Origin: Theristus sp. LFF4_11
Taxonomy: Eukaryota; Nematoda; Chromadorea; Monhysterida; Xyalidae
Assembly (NCBI GenBank): GCA_030248135.1
Contig: JASANC010002449.1
Span: forward strand, 1 to 64,000
Reading direction: 5' to 3'
DNA length: 64,000 nt
Shown here piece after piece: positions 44,815 through 56,800 of the stretch (its first letter is position 1; every line of letters begins with the position of its first letter). Position numbers and translations under genes: made by a program. Under the pieces are notes generated by a model. It searched no databases. It was not told the origin of the DNA and saw only the letters and a program-made list of their open reading frames with translations.

Positions 44815-47800
44815 GTTAAATAAAAATTAATCGATTTTTTGAAGTTCAAACCAAATTTTCTTCCACCGGGAGATAAATGTCATTATTGGTCATTTTGACC
44901 GACTACTCATGTTTTTCGATTTGGATGACTTCTAGAGTCAATTTTTAGCGTTGAAATGACTTAACTGAATTGAAATATCGTTTCAGAAATCGTTTCGAAC
45001 TTAGAACATGTTTTTCAGTCGGTAGGCCATGAGATGAACATGATATCTTGTTGATTGGCGTATGTTATAGGTCTACAATGGAGTTGTGCGATATATTGTT
45101 AAACAATTTGAGCGGAGATGTTGGTTAATACCACATCACACGACCGTTTTTCAGATACCCGATAACATGGGTTAAAACTTGCGTGCTGAGCTAAACTAAC
45201 GTGTTAAACTTGCGTCTGTCAGTTGCCCGCAACGTGATCGCGAAATCATGGTACGTGTTTTCGATACGATGATTTGAAGAGTGGGCTCTCGCCATGTGGC
45301 AGATAGCATAGCTGGTTGAACCTGAAAGTAAGTGTCTTGGGGGGGGGGGGGCGATCGGGTCGACAGGGGTTGCCGACTTAGCTACAGCAAACAGGAATTT
45401 TTGAACACAGTCAAATTTTGGTAATTTTCTAAAGAGGAACCACTAAGAACGGTTCAATATTCAAGTACACGTAAAAAATCCCGTTAGTGAAAAACCCCAA
45501 AAAGGAAAATTTCAAAAAAATTTACCAAAAAAACTCAGCTCGACGAGACGCTTCGAACGAACCTAACTTGTAAAAAAAAATTTTTTTTTTTAAAAAAAAA
45601 TTTTTTTTTTAATTTTAAAAAAAAAATCCGGATGTTTTTTTTTCCCCTACCCCTACCCCCAGCCCCCCCCCCCCTAGAACAACTATGCTTCTTCCTATTT
45701 CAATTTACCAATTCGACATTTCATTTCTTCTTACAAACAATTTGTTTCAGTGTTGTAAATTTTAACACCTTTAGTGGCAAAGATGCGATTATTATCAGTT
45801 ATACCAGTGGCAAAGATGCGGCCGTTTTCCAGTGGCACAGTTGACCAAGTACCCAAAAAGCGGCCAATTTTCACTAACTTTTGTCGAATTTTGAAAGAAA
45901 AATTTGGATAGCTGGATAAAGTTTTTGCATAGATAGAAATATTTCTGCTCTCCTGGGCTTGCCCCCCGTCTTACTACGACCCTGTGTCGTGTTGCATCAA
46001 ATTCTTTTTGGTAAATTCAACACAATAGTTTTTGCAGCCGATCTCCAGTGCCAAAGCGGCAGCGCTGCTCGAGCACGCCGGTGTGGCGGCGCCGTCCACG
46101 GTTGGATTCGTCGGTTTCGACGTTTTCAACAACAACGCCAGTGTGTCCACCCCAACGACCGACAACTCGCCATCATGCTCGGGCGTTCATGCGTTTTCGC
46201 CCGAATCCACGACCACTGCCGAGTCGATGTTGCCGGCCGATTTAGACGGCGACTTTCAGCCGCTCATGCAGAAACTCTTGAAAAAGGACGCGACGACGAA
46301 ACTGAAGAGTGTGCGCGCGTTGACGCAATTGGTTACAACTACGGACGAGATGCTGGACGAAACAGTGATCGCTAACCGTTTGTTGCCGTTGATGCGCTGC
46401 TGGACCCGACTCTATGCGAGACTCTCCATGGTGAGTGTGTTTTTTTAATGGAAATACACTGCTAGCAATTCGGTTCAGTGATTCCGCACCGCAATACTAG
46501 CACAGTGTGGGCATTCATATCGAGCGTGGGTTTTCAAAGTTCAATCTGTGTTGGCAAACATGCCATTGTGTCGCCATCGCTGCAGCAACAAAAAGAGGGT
46601 GCCGTTGAAGCACGGGAAAATTTTCCCATAGAGACCAATAATCGACACTTGTTATCAGCAGGCATTCGATTGTGTTGTCAATTTTGTGCAGCGATTTGCA
46701 GGACGGCAGTCACCAGGTTCGCGAGCAGAGTCACCAGTTGACGGCGGCGCTGTGCGCTCGATGCGCTCGATGCGGCGAGCGATGCGCTGTGCAGCTGCTG
46801 CCGTTCTGGCTGATCGGGCAGCACGACGTCGTGCCGGATGTGGCGCACAAGGCGCGTCTCGCGTTCGAACGCGCGTTTTCGCCTGCGAAACGCACAGCCG
46901 CCTGCTCAGCCGTTGCGTCGGCGACCGTCGGCGTTTGCGCAGATGTGCTCATGGCACGGGGCATGTTCTCGAAGGTGGCCATGTACGTTGCGAAAGTAGG
47001 CCGCAATTGGTCTGTGCAATGCAACGAGAGAGCAGCTTTTCGCTTTTCAATTTATTACCGAACCGACACAGCGTCAAATTTACGGGGCCCCTCAGGAGGT
47101 TTTAGACGCCACCGAAACTGTGACCCTCTGAAAAGATACCTCCTCCGATCCAAAGATGTGTGACTCTACGGAAAGTCGTTTTTCAGGAAACAAGCGGCCG
47201 CGAACTGTACGGACGAGAATGAAGCCGGCCGGGTCAACCGATTGACCTCGAGTGCGCTGTTAACGTTGGCGTTTTACTTTTCGGATTCGAGTTTACGAAC
47301 GGCGGAGCTGAGCGCTGCTGCGCACGAACAACTGTGGTCACAGACGGCATTTTGGAAAGCATTGTGCTCTGCAAATGGTGAATCCGCTGAAATGGTACGT
47401 GCGCTCGCTTGAACGCTTCTTTTAGCTGCTTTGCTTTCACTGTGCTGTGGTTATTGGCTCAATTTGCGAACAGCACGACCACACAAATGGTGTTCGAACC
47501 GGAACAAATTTTTAGGGAATTCAAAATTTAGGTGCGTGCACTGAAACTGAAACTGCTGGCGGTCTGGTTGGCGCACTGCCCGCAATCACTGGAGCCATTC
47601 CTGAGAAAGTTCGCGCCGTTTGTGTCGGAGGCGCTCTTGGGTGACTCGGTTGATCGGCGCGTGATGGGCGCAGCGTGGCACTGTTGGGCGTTGTTGGTCG
47701 ATCGGTACTCAGTCGAACAGGTTCCTTATATAATTGAGCTTTTCATTTTTTGCTTCAACTTTTTCATTCGAAAACCAGTGTGTTCGTAATATTCCCCAAA

Positions 47801-50800
47801 GAAATGTAAATTTGCTTCATAATCTTCCATGGTATTGGCGGTTTCTTTGGTTTTATTCCGAACTCGTTCATTCATTCATTTATTCATCCATTCATTTTAT
47901 TTCGCGAACCGCAGGAACTCCGATAAAACTGCAAGAACAGCGTATCAAACGGAGAATGAAATCAAACGTTCAACAACTGCATTTGAAAATGATAATGAAT
48001 CTTGCTTGTCAATGTTCGACATTTTCAGGTGAAATCCTCTGTTCCGTACCGAGACGTATGGAAAAAGTTTCGAAGCCTGACGGAGGAACAGGAAGCGCCA
48101 ATTCCGAATCCAGCGTCGTTCGACTCAGCATTGCCAGTGTTGAAAACGTTCGCGGTACTGATTGGCACAGACTGTGTCCACGATTGGTTGCATGGCGTAG
48201 TTGAGCGGTGAGAGAATACACACAGTCTTAATATTGCCTGATTGTCTGTGGTCAGTGTTTTAAGAATAAGCAGTTTTACTCCAGTATGTTGCAAATGTGA
48301 GACAAGTTCTTGATAATCCAATTAACATGTAAACCAAAGCTGTCAATTTGTTGAATCTTTGGTCAAAAAAGAAATTTGGCTTCAAGTATTCAATTGGAAT
48401 TTGTGATCGTCTAATTTTGGAACACCCTGGAGTAAAACTGCTCAGTTTTCAGACGGCACCGACTTTTGTAAAACTGACCACTGGTCTGTGTTCGCGAGGC
48501 ACGGCAACGCCGAGCTTGCTTGCTTTTATAAATTCATTCACTGTTGCCCTCTTGAACCGTTAAGTGTAAACAAAATTGACGACAAACAGTTGAATGCATG
48601 CCAGGAATTGCTGTTTGATTAGCTGGCTTTTTTAACGAACATCAACGAACGTCATGATTCAGCCTGTCTCGCCCAGCGTCAACGGCGCTTGACCAAAGCA
48701 GCACGTGCGCATTACTGAACGCAGCACTCGAGTGCTCTGAGTATTTCATGTTTTCTGACGACTTCGAAATCGATATAGATGAAACGGTGAATGGGGCAGG
48801 TTGCTGTGTTGAAATTGGGCATTTTTTAAAGTAGTCTACACAGACAAATTTGAAATGTAAAAGTAAAACAGTTTGAAAATGTTGAAACATTTGAAAAAAG
48901 TCAAACGCTCAATTTCCATTTCAGATCATCACCCTGTACCGGATCGCCTTGAGCTCAAGTGCGAGTTCTGCGAAGATTCTAGCGGCGCACACACCGAAAT
49001 TGTGCAGCAAGCCGCAGAGTGCGCTTGCGCCTGCGATTTCTGCTCTCCTGAGCGACCTCCTAGACCCAGCACGCACATCAGCGGCGTCCATTCCAAGCAC
49101 GATTGTGGCGCTCAGCGCGTTCGCAACGGCCAATCAGCAGTCGACGTTCGTGGCGCAGTTCGATGCGCACGGCCGCTTGTTGCGCGTGTTGAGCGCGAAC
49201 GATGGCGTGCTCGACAACAACATGGAGGCGTTCGTGGAGTTGCTGCTGCTGTACGTGCACCACTCGGTGGCAGACGACACCGTCAGCCAGCAACTCACGA
49301 CCGCCATCGATGGTGCCATCGAGAAATTGCTGTGCGCACTCGCTGTGCCACACTTGCACGAATCCGTTGAACTCGCTCTCGTCAGCCTGTTGGCCTCGTG
49401 CCAATGCGCACGCTCACTGCAGCGAGTGCTGCGCTCGATCGCGACTGTTATGCCGTCCGTGAGTGATGACCGCTGGCGCTCCCGTCTGCTAGTGCGTCTG
49501 TGCAATCGGCTTACTGCCGAGCCCAAGCCAAACGCCCATGAGAGCCTCGACGTGCTGCGTCTTGTGTCCGATGTGTCGGACAGCTTGCTGCCTGCCATGG
49601 TCACGATCAATGAACGCGACAACCATTGGTGGCTTGCTGTGCAGCGTGTCGCACAGTTCGCTGATCAGATGCTGTCTGGTTGGTTTCGCAGTTTTTTTCA
49701 AGTTTTTATGCGTTTGTGACCAAATTAGCAGTGAAGTTGCTAAAGCAAATGCTCGCATTTCAGAACCAAGTCAGCTGTTAACGTTGCTGTCTAGTCGCAT
49801 CAACTGGGTGCAATCAACGTCGAAAGTGAACGATTTGACGTCGCAAATGGTGGAATCTTTGTTGATGCTGATCTCAAATGGGCTGTTATACCAACCAGAG
49901 AACATGCAATATTATGACTGTGCCGACTTTGTGCGATTGGTCATACGACGCTTCCTGAGAGGACAGATGAAAATTAGTTAGTTTTGCACGCACTTCTGTC
50001 TACTGTTAGTTGTTTGCCTGTAGAATTACAGTGGTATGATTCAGTCACCAGCGCTACTTAGCTGTATCCATTGGTGGTGTCAAAATTACTATTCCTAAAA
50101 TCTCACATTTACTATTCCCAATTCATCCAAATTTCCTCATTTTTGTATGGCATTGTAAGAACCAACGAGCGTGATAGACTCAAGCGTTCACATTTTTCTC
50201 CATGTGCAGCTTCATTGGGCGTTCTGCTATCATCGCCCGACTACCGCACGGTGGCGCTGCAAGAGCTGCACGAAAGCTTGACGGCGCATTCAAGCCGTTC
50301 GGCAACCGACGCTGCGTTCGAGTTGGTGGTTTCTTGAAGGGTTTGATTTCTGGTTAAGCGGGTTTTTGGATTAAAATGGCGCCGCGGAATCACCTGAACA
50401 GAAAAGCAGTGCAGTTGTTGGTTCTTTATTAAATTAAATTTAAAAATTTAAAAAAAATTCTCTGCGCACACTGTGACGTCTCAGGGGGAGACTGGCGACA
50501 CATGACGTGCTCAGAAATCGATCAATGAATTGTCCTCTGCATGCAGCCCATCGGCGTTCTCGAGCGTCTTTAGCAGCATTGTTGAAACATCAGATGCGGT
50601 GGAGGCAGATCTACTGCGTGCGTTGCTGCCGCCAATGGAGCTGTACAGAAAATACGATGGCTTGATCGAAAACACGGTGTGCGGGGGGGGGGGTGGATTC
50701 GTGTCCCACACAGATGCACCTTAAAATATTGGAAGACACATTGGTTAAGGCGGAAACACCATTAAGTTTTTCGTCCGTACGCACAAACGTTCTAAATCCC

Positions 50801-53800
50801 GTACGCAAACTAGTCGTGTCCGTAATGCATTAAGATAGCACACACGACACGATTTCTAAATCGCGTGACCATTTTTTACGTGTCGTGTCCGTGCGTACGC
50901 ACAAAAAACTAATTGCTAAACGCGCCTTTAGTGGGTTTTCAAAAACCCCATGCGCACACTTTTGCTGAGATCAACGAATAGACTGCTTGTTTGACTTTGA
51001 AAGCCCTGGCTTAATCGATGGAATAATACTGTCGACTTTCGAAACACTTGATCAGAAAATAACTTTCAGCTTCTGGAACTCGCGCTCGTGCTGGACTGTT
51101 ATCCGGTGAAGAACTGGACTGACGAAACGAGCGCTGCAAGTCGTCAGCTAACGGGCAGTCAGCCATGCTTCTCAGAGGCCGATCTCATATGCAGCATTCG
51201 CCAGCTGCTTCCATTTATTGAAAGCCTCATGAGCTTGGTTGAAATAGCGCTCGCTGCAGTCGCGGAGCCATTCGAGGTCAGCTCATCTTGTTTGTGCGGT
51301 GCACGGCAGCACGCACTGTACGTGCAGCCAACTGCCACAAAGTGCATTTCTATTGTTCAGGTGGTCAGTGCACTTTTGGCCGACCAAACATCGGGCGAAA
51401 TGCGCGCCGCGTTGCTGTGCGGTCATTTTGCGTGGAGCTCGATCGTGCACCTGTTGGCGTTGCTGCCAGCTGCCGTGCTGGAGCGCATCAGAGCGCACGA
51501 CGCAGTGCTGCTGGAGAAGCTGGCCGACACCAGGCCGTTGGACCACATCTGCAAGCACGTGCTCTGCGGCACTGTGCTCGGCGATGACCAGGTCAGCTGG
51601 TCGTGTGTGTCTTCGGGGTTGCTTGGCTCTAGAGCGCATTGTCGCCGGGTCGCCGCTGCGGACAATACTCGCTTTGTATCCATTTTCAAACGCACGGTGG
51701 CTCGCTGGTGCACCACAGTGCAACGTAAGAATGCTGCTGATTGGATACACGCTCGAACACAGGGTGCTGATTGTTTGGTTATTTTTTTCTGTTTGGCTCT
51801 AAAATCTGTCTTCCCGCAAGATTTATTTTTCAATTATTCTTTTTGTATCCAAGTTGGTTCATTAGTTTCGTGACTGTTCGTGAAGGTTTCAGTAAGAACG
51901 TGTCATTCGTGGCTTAGTAATACCACAAGACCATGCGTTCAAAGTTCTTCATCTGTGCAGTTCTAGTTCTAAAAGCGTGCGATGTCTCTGCCACAACACT
52001 TTTTCAATCAATGTGACGCAGCTGCAAACCAACCCGCCAGCAGTGCAACCATACACACCTGCACGTGCGGTGAGCAGTGTGTGTGTGTTGATTGCGTTGT
52101 GCGCGGTGAGCACAGGGCCACTGTGTTGCAGATGTGTCGCTGCGACGGCACCGGCTGCCTCGCGTGTCAGTGCCCGGAGCTGGCGCACAGCGGCGTTCGG
52201 AGTCGCCCGCTGGTGCTCGCAGCCGGCCACGCACACGCAGCGTTGTGCAGCCTCGAGCTGCTCGGCCTGTTCGCGTTGGCCAGCCACGTTGGCATCGCAG
52301 TCGCCGACTACACGCCGCAGTACACAATGTTCGTGTGCGACGACATGCAACGCAGGTGATGCGCAGTGCTCGCCACTGATCCTGCTTTTTATGTGTGTCT
52401 CGCCTCTCGCTCCCCCAAACCGATGCCAAAGATGGACGGCTGAGTGTTCCATGGACCGATTCCCTCGCAACGAGAGTGCGACAGTGGTCTGCGGCACTCT
52501 CAAATGCGGCCTAGTCTAACAATTAGCCGTGGTGACGACCGTCAATAGACTTCAATTTCTCATTTTGCGCCGTCATTCGCAGGTACAACTGGTCGTCGTC
52601 GTATCAGTTGTTCTCGTGGCTGTTCGGTCTTCCCTCCACCGGCGAGCACATGAACGGCCGATTGAGAGTGGCGAAGTTTGTGTCATCGGATGAAAAGTAT
52701 GAACTGCACTACCCTGAAGAGGCGCAACTGAGCGCCAAACAGTGGACGAGGCTGCTGATGGACGCTGGCCAGTGCTGTCTAGACTTCGACTGTGGCCCGC
52801 TAGATGTTGCCAGCGGATTCTTTCGCAACAAATTCAAAAGCCTCGAACCTGACGCGGTGTTGGAGGACGGGTAGGTGAAGTCATTGGCCCGATTTCATTG
52901 AACGTTCCCGGAGTCTACCTGCTGTTCTCGATTGCAGAACGAAATGCACGGAAGCCGTGAACTTGCTGTGCGCATGGGCACGCGTCGTCTGTCGGGTGGT
53001 CTTCGCCAACGAGCAGCCGAATGACGAACGAGACTACATCTACTGCAACATGATTGCCTTTTTGCAGGTTGCTCAGCAGCGTTCGTTTCTTTTTGCCCGT
53101 TCGCATTTGCACTCACAGATCACAATTTTTGTCTGAGAAGCTAATACCGTGTCGAATGGAACGCAGCACGGTTTAGACTGCACTGGGCTTAAAGAGTTTC
53201 ATTTACATGCTCTTCAGTTGATTGTGTGTGTGTTGATTGATTAATCGGGTGTGCTGATTACCTAGAAAGCAAGGAAAATTACCACGCCACATGGTTTTGT
53301 ATTTTGTACACTCCACACGTTTTGCCGCCCATTTTGTATGTACAAACACTTCACTCAGCTGAAGTCAAGATGGCATGTTCTGGTGTTTCGCCTGATGAAC
53401 AGAGGTGTTCGCAGAGAATGTGCGCATTTTTGTGCAGACGAGCAGGCAAATGCGCGCGGAGCAGCTCTCTGCCGAGCGTCTCAAGTTCGCGTTGTGCTCG
53501 TTGCTGCTGTTCGAGCGATGTGCCGGCAATGCGCACGAGCAGTTCAATGCGCCACAGCCAGGCGCATTCGCACTCGAATGGCAGCAGTTCTATCTGCCCG
53601 CCGCCGCTGAGCTCATCTTTCCCTGGTTTCTGACGCTTGCAAGTTCGTGGGCGCTTTTATTTCACGTAACCAATCAATCAGCTGATTGCTCGTAATTTAG
53701 AGTTCGACTGTAAGTGAGCGTCACCAAATACTGCTTCATGAATGCCTTCTTGGCGTGCTGCGCCGAATACATTGTATCCTGAATTTTGGTCGCTCTTCAA

Positions 53801-56800
53801 TTGTGGTTTCTAAAATGTTCCCGTTTTTCCCCGGTAAAAATAAAACGGCAAAAAACCGGTTTTTCCGCTCGATTCGAACAATACGGTTTTTGCCACTCCC
53901 AGTTTTCTAAACCAACTCTAACTCGGCTCGGCATGGCCAACGTCAAATGCAAAACGGCATGGCGTCATCGAAAGCCTCGACCATGAACCAAGTGCTCAAC
54001 ATGCTGAATGGCTGATTTTCATGATTTTTCACTTCGTCTTCTCTCCATTTTCAGATTCCGACTTGAACAGTTCGCTACCGTGCGTTTGGTTGCTCGCGCG
54101 AATCGCAGAGCTCATCCGTCAATATTTCACATTCACACCGGAATATTGGCTTCCGAAATTCTCAGTGACCGACATTTCATTGCCGGTGATGCTCGATGCT
54201 GCGTTGGACGCACTGAAGTCTGTTTTGCTGTGTTGTGCGTGCTGCTTGCTGATTGGTTGCGGCAGCGACAATTTTGTGCTGCATTTGATCGGCACTCCGA
54301 TTAGCCAATTGCCGTGTTCAGCGACGTTGAGTGTTTGTGCACGTTGCATTGTTTGTCTGTGTTGTTCGGTGTGACAAGACTGCAATCGAATGTCTGTTGC
54401 AGCTACCCGGCACCGCTGCAGTCGCTCGTGTGCCACTTCACACCGCTGCTGGCGCATTCCCTCTGGAGCGTTCGAGTGGCAGCATACTCTGTCTTGAGTC
54501 GGTGAGCTCATTCGGTGCAATTGTGTTGTGCTCGTTACTGCTGATTGGTACTAGTGGTCGTGGCCACCCGATGGCTTTTGAGTATTATAGTAAGTAGTTT
54601 GTGAGAAAACGATTGCTTTCAGTATGGCACTGCACAGCGGATAACAGCACGTGTAATGTTTGTCTGTCACATTCTTTACAGTTGCATGGAGCAGATCTAC
54701 AAAGCAGAAGAAACTAATTGGCCTCAACAACAAGGTGATCTGCTGAAGAACTCAGCAGAAGCTGAATGGTTGGTTGGTTGGTGTTTTACATTCTACTTGT
54801 TGATGTGCTACCAGGGTACCAAAAACCGTAACCTGCAACGCTGCAGCAAATTCCTACCTGCATGAGATGATTTCAGTCAATTTTGAATGCCAAAATGCCA
54901 AAACGCAAACAATGCGTTTCATTTGAGATCGAAATCGTTGGAAGTCGTCTTTGAACATCAAATTCAATAAAAACAACAGTGGATTGTAGATTCTTTGCAA
55001 GACGAAAAAATGTCCAGAAAAATCAGTTGTCAAAGTAAAAACCAATATCCATCTGTGATTTTTGTGGGTCATTGACACTTTGGATCCAAAAAACGCGGTA
55101 CAATGAGAAATAACTGGTAAATTAGCATCCATTGAAAATCACATGAAGACGGCATTTTGTCATTCATTTGATAAGGTTTAGAACTTGGAAGATTTCCTGA
55201 AAAAAGTTGGTCCGCGGGTAAACAAATCTTGAATTTCACAACTGAAAAATCCACTTTGTTCTTTTTATTCAAAGAACAGAAATGTAAATTAATGAAGGTT
55301 TCTGACTGACTTCAAAGTTTCTACGATTTGAGTTTGCAGTTCGCCACCGGTGTTTCTGGTGAACACGGTCTTGGAGTGTTACGCGTCTTTGGCCGAGTTG
55401 ACCATGGAAGCATCTTCTTGCCCAACGGACGAAACGTCGCCACTCGAACAAGAGGCCATTCGCTCGCAGGTAAAGTGATCAACGTGAAACTGGTGATCAC
55501 GCCGCACAAGGCACTTACAAGTTATAAGTTATAACAACATGTGTTGTCAGCGGAATGTTTCATCTATGAGAGTGCCGTGCCCTATAAATTAGGAAATTCC
55601 GAGAAACGCGAATGAGTATAGAACCGTCTTATGAATGCGCACGTGTATTTGATTTTGTGCTTCCCGCTTTCGGAGTGTTGCATGAACGGCCGGCTTACAG
55701 ACGCGACACTTCGGTGAATGAATTGCTCTCTGGCTGATTGACTGATCGATTCCATTGCAATTCGTTTTGATTTGAACGTTTTGCACACGCGTCAGGTGTT
55801 CACGTGTCTGCTCGCATGGCAGTTGCTGTTCGACTTCTACGTTCGCTTGCCGGCTGAGCGGCGTGCCGCGTTCACGAACGATTTGCATCGTAGTAAACTG
55901 TTGCACCAGGCGTTGAGCATGCTCTTCTATGTGCTCCCATCAAACGTGCAACCGATTGTCGCTGTCTTAGAGGATGGATTGCACGAACGATTGAAACTGG
56001 TTGGTGGTCGGTAGCATCTGCAGCATGTGGTCAATTCTAGAATAATTGCGTCACTCTCACTGGCGAGCTTTTATTCAATATCAAGAACACTGCGTATTTT
56101 TCCATCAATCAGTGCAGTAAATCCATGTCTCATTTTTGGGCTTTACATTCACATTGACGAAACGCAGTGGAACGATTGTGGCTGTGTGGCAAGACATGCT
56201 GCTTTGTAGCACGCGCAAACGTTTTTCCCTGGCGATTGTCAGCGTGGCGTGTCAGTTTTGTTTCTGCGGCCCACTTCCATAAAAATTCTGTTTGTTTTAG
56301 AGCGGCTCACTGGGGCGAGTGTATGCATCCAGCAGCGAACTGCCACAGCCGCTGTCCGTGGAGGACTTGTTCGCTCACCGTCATGATCCCGTTACGCCGC
56401 TCGAACGTGTTGGTCTGTGTCCGTTCAGTTAGAAAATTTGCTGATTGGCTGCATTTGATTGGTCGAAGCAGCCGTGCTGTCACGGATGCAGTGTGCGCTG
56501 TTGAACGAAACTTATCTGATTGCGATATTCGTTTGAGTTTGAGCGTTTGGTTGCCTCATGACGACGGTGCTCATTCGTGCAGAAGCGTTACGATGCAGCG
56601 AATGAGCAGCTCTGAATTATAACAATGGCTAATCAGTTTGCTAACGCTCGTGAATGCAGCTTTGTTGATGTCAGATGTGGCCTACTGCATTCAGTACGTG
56701 CAACGGCTGGCGTGTCGTGCGTACATGCGTGCGGCGGCAGTGTTGCCCGCCATGACGCGACATTGGTACAACTCAAGCGAGAAGACTCTCGCCGAAACTG

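Larger units (their letters stand above)
43751..46037. other. first LTN1 intron, repeat-rich
   Basis: A 2.3-kb intron with no further exon seen. It holds a G-rich patch (44420-44482), TAGATAGATAG tracts (44500-44520 and 44690-44760), a T run (44778-44809) and the uninterrupted copy of repeat R. Confidence 0.75.

Noticed and set aside
52134..52519. Alternative arginine- or serine-rich frames in the LTN1 exon 52132-52355
   Set aside because: Only the frame with LCSLELLGLFALASHVG keeps phase with both neighbouring exons and has the helical pattern of Listerin.
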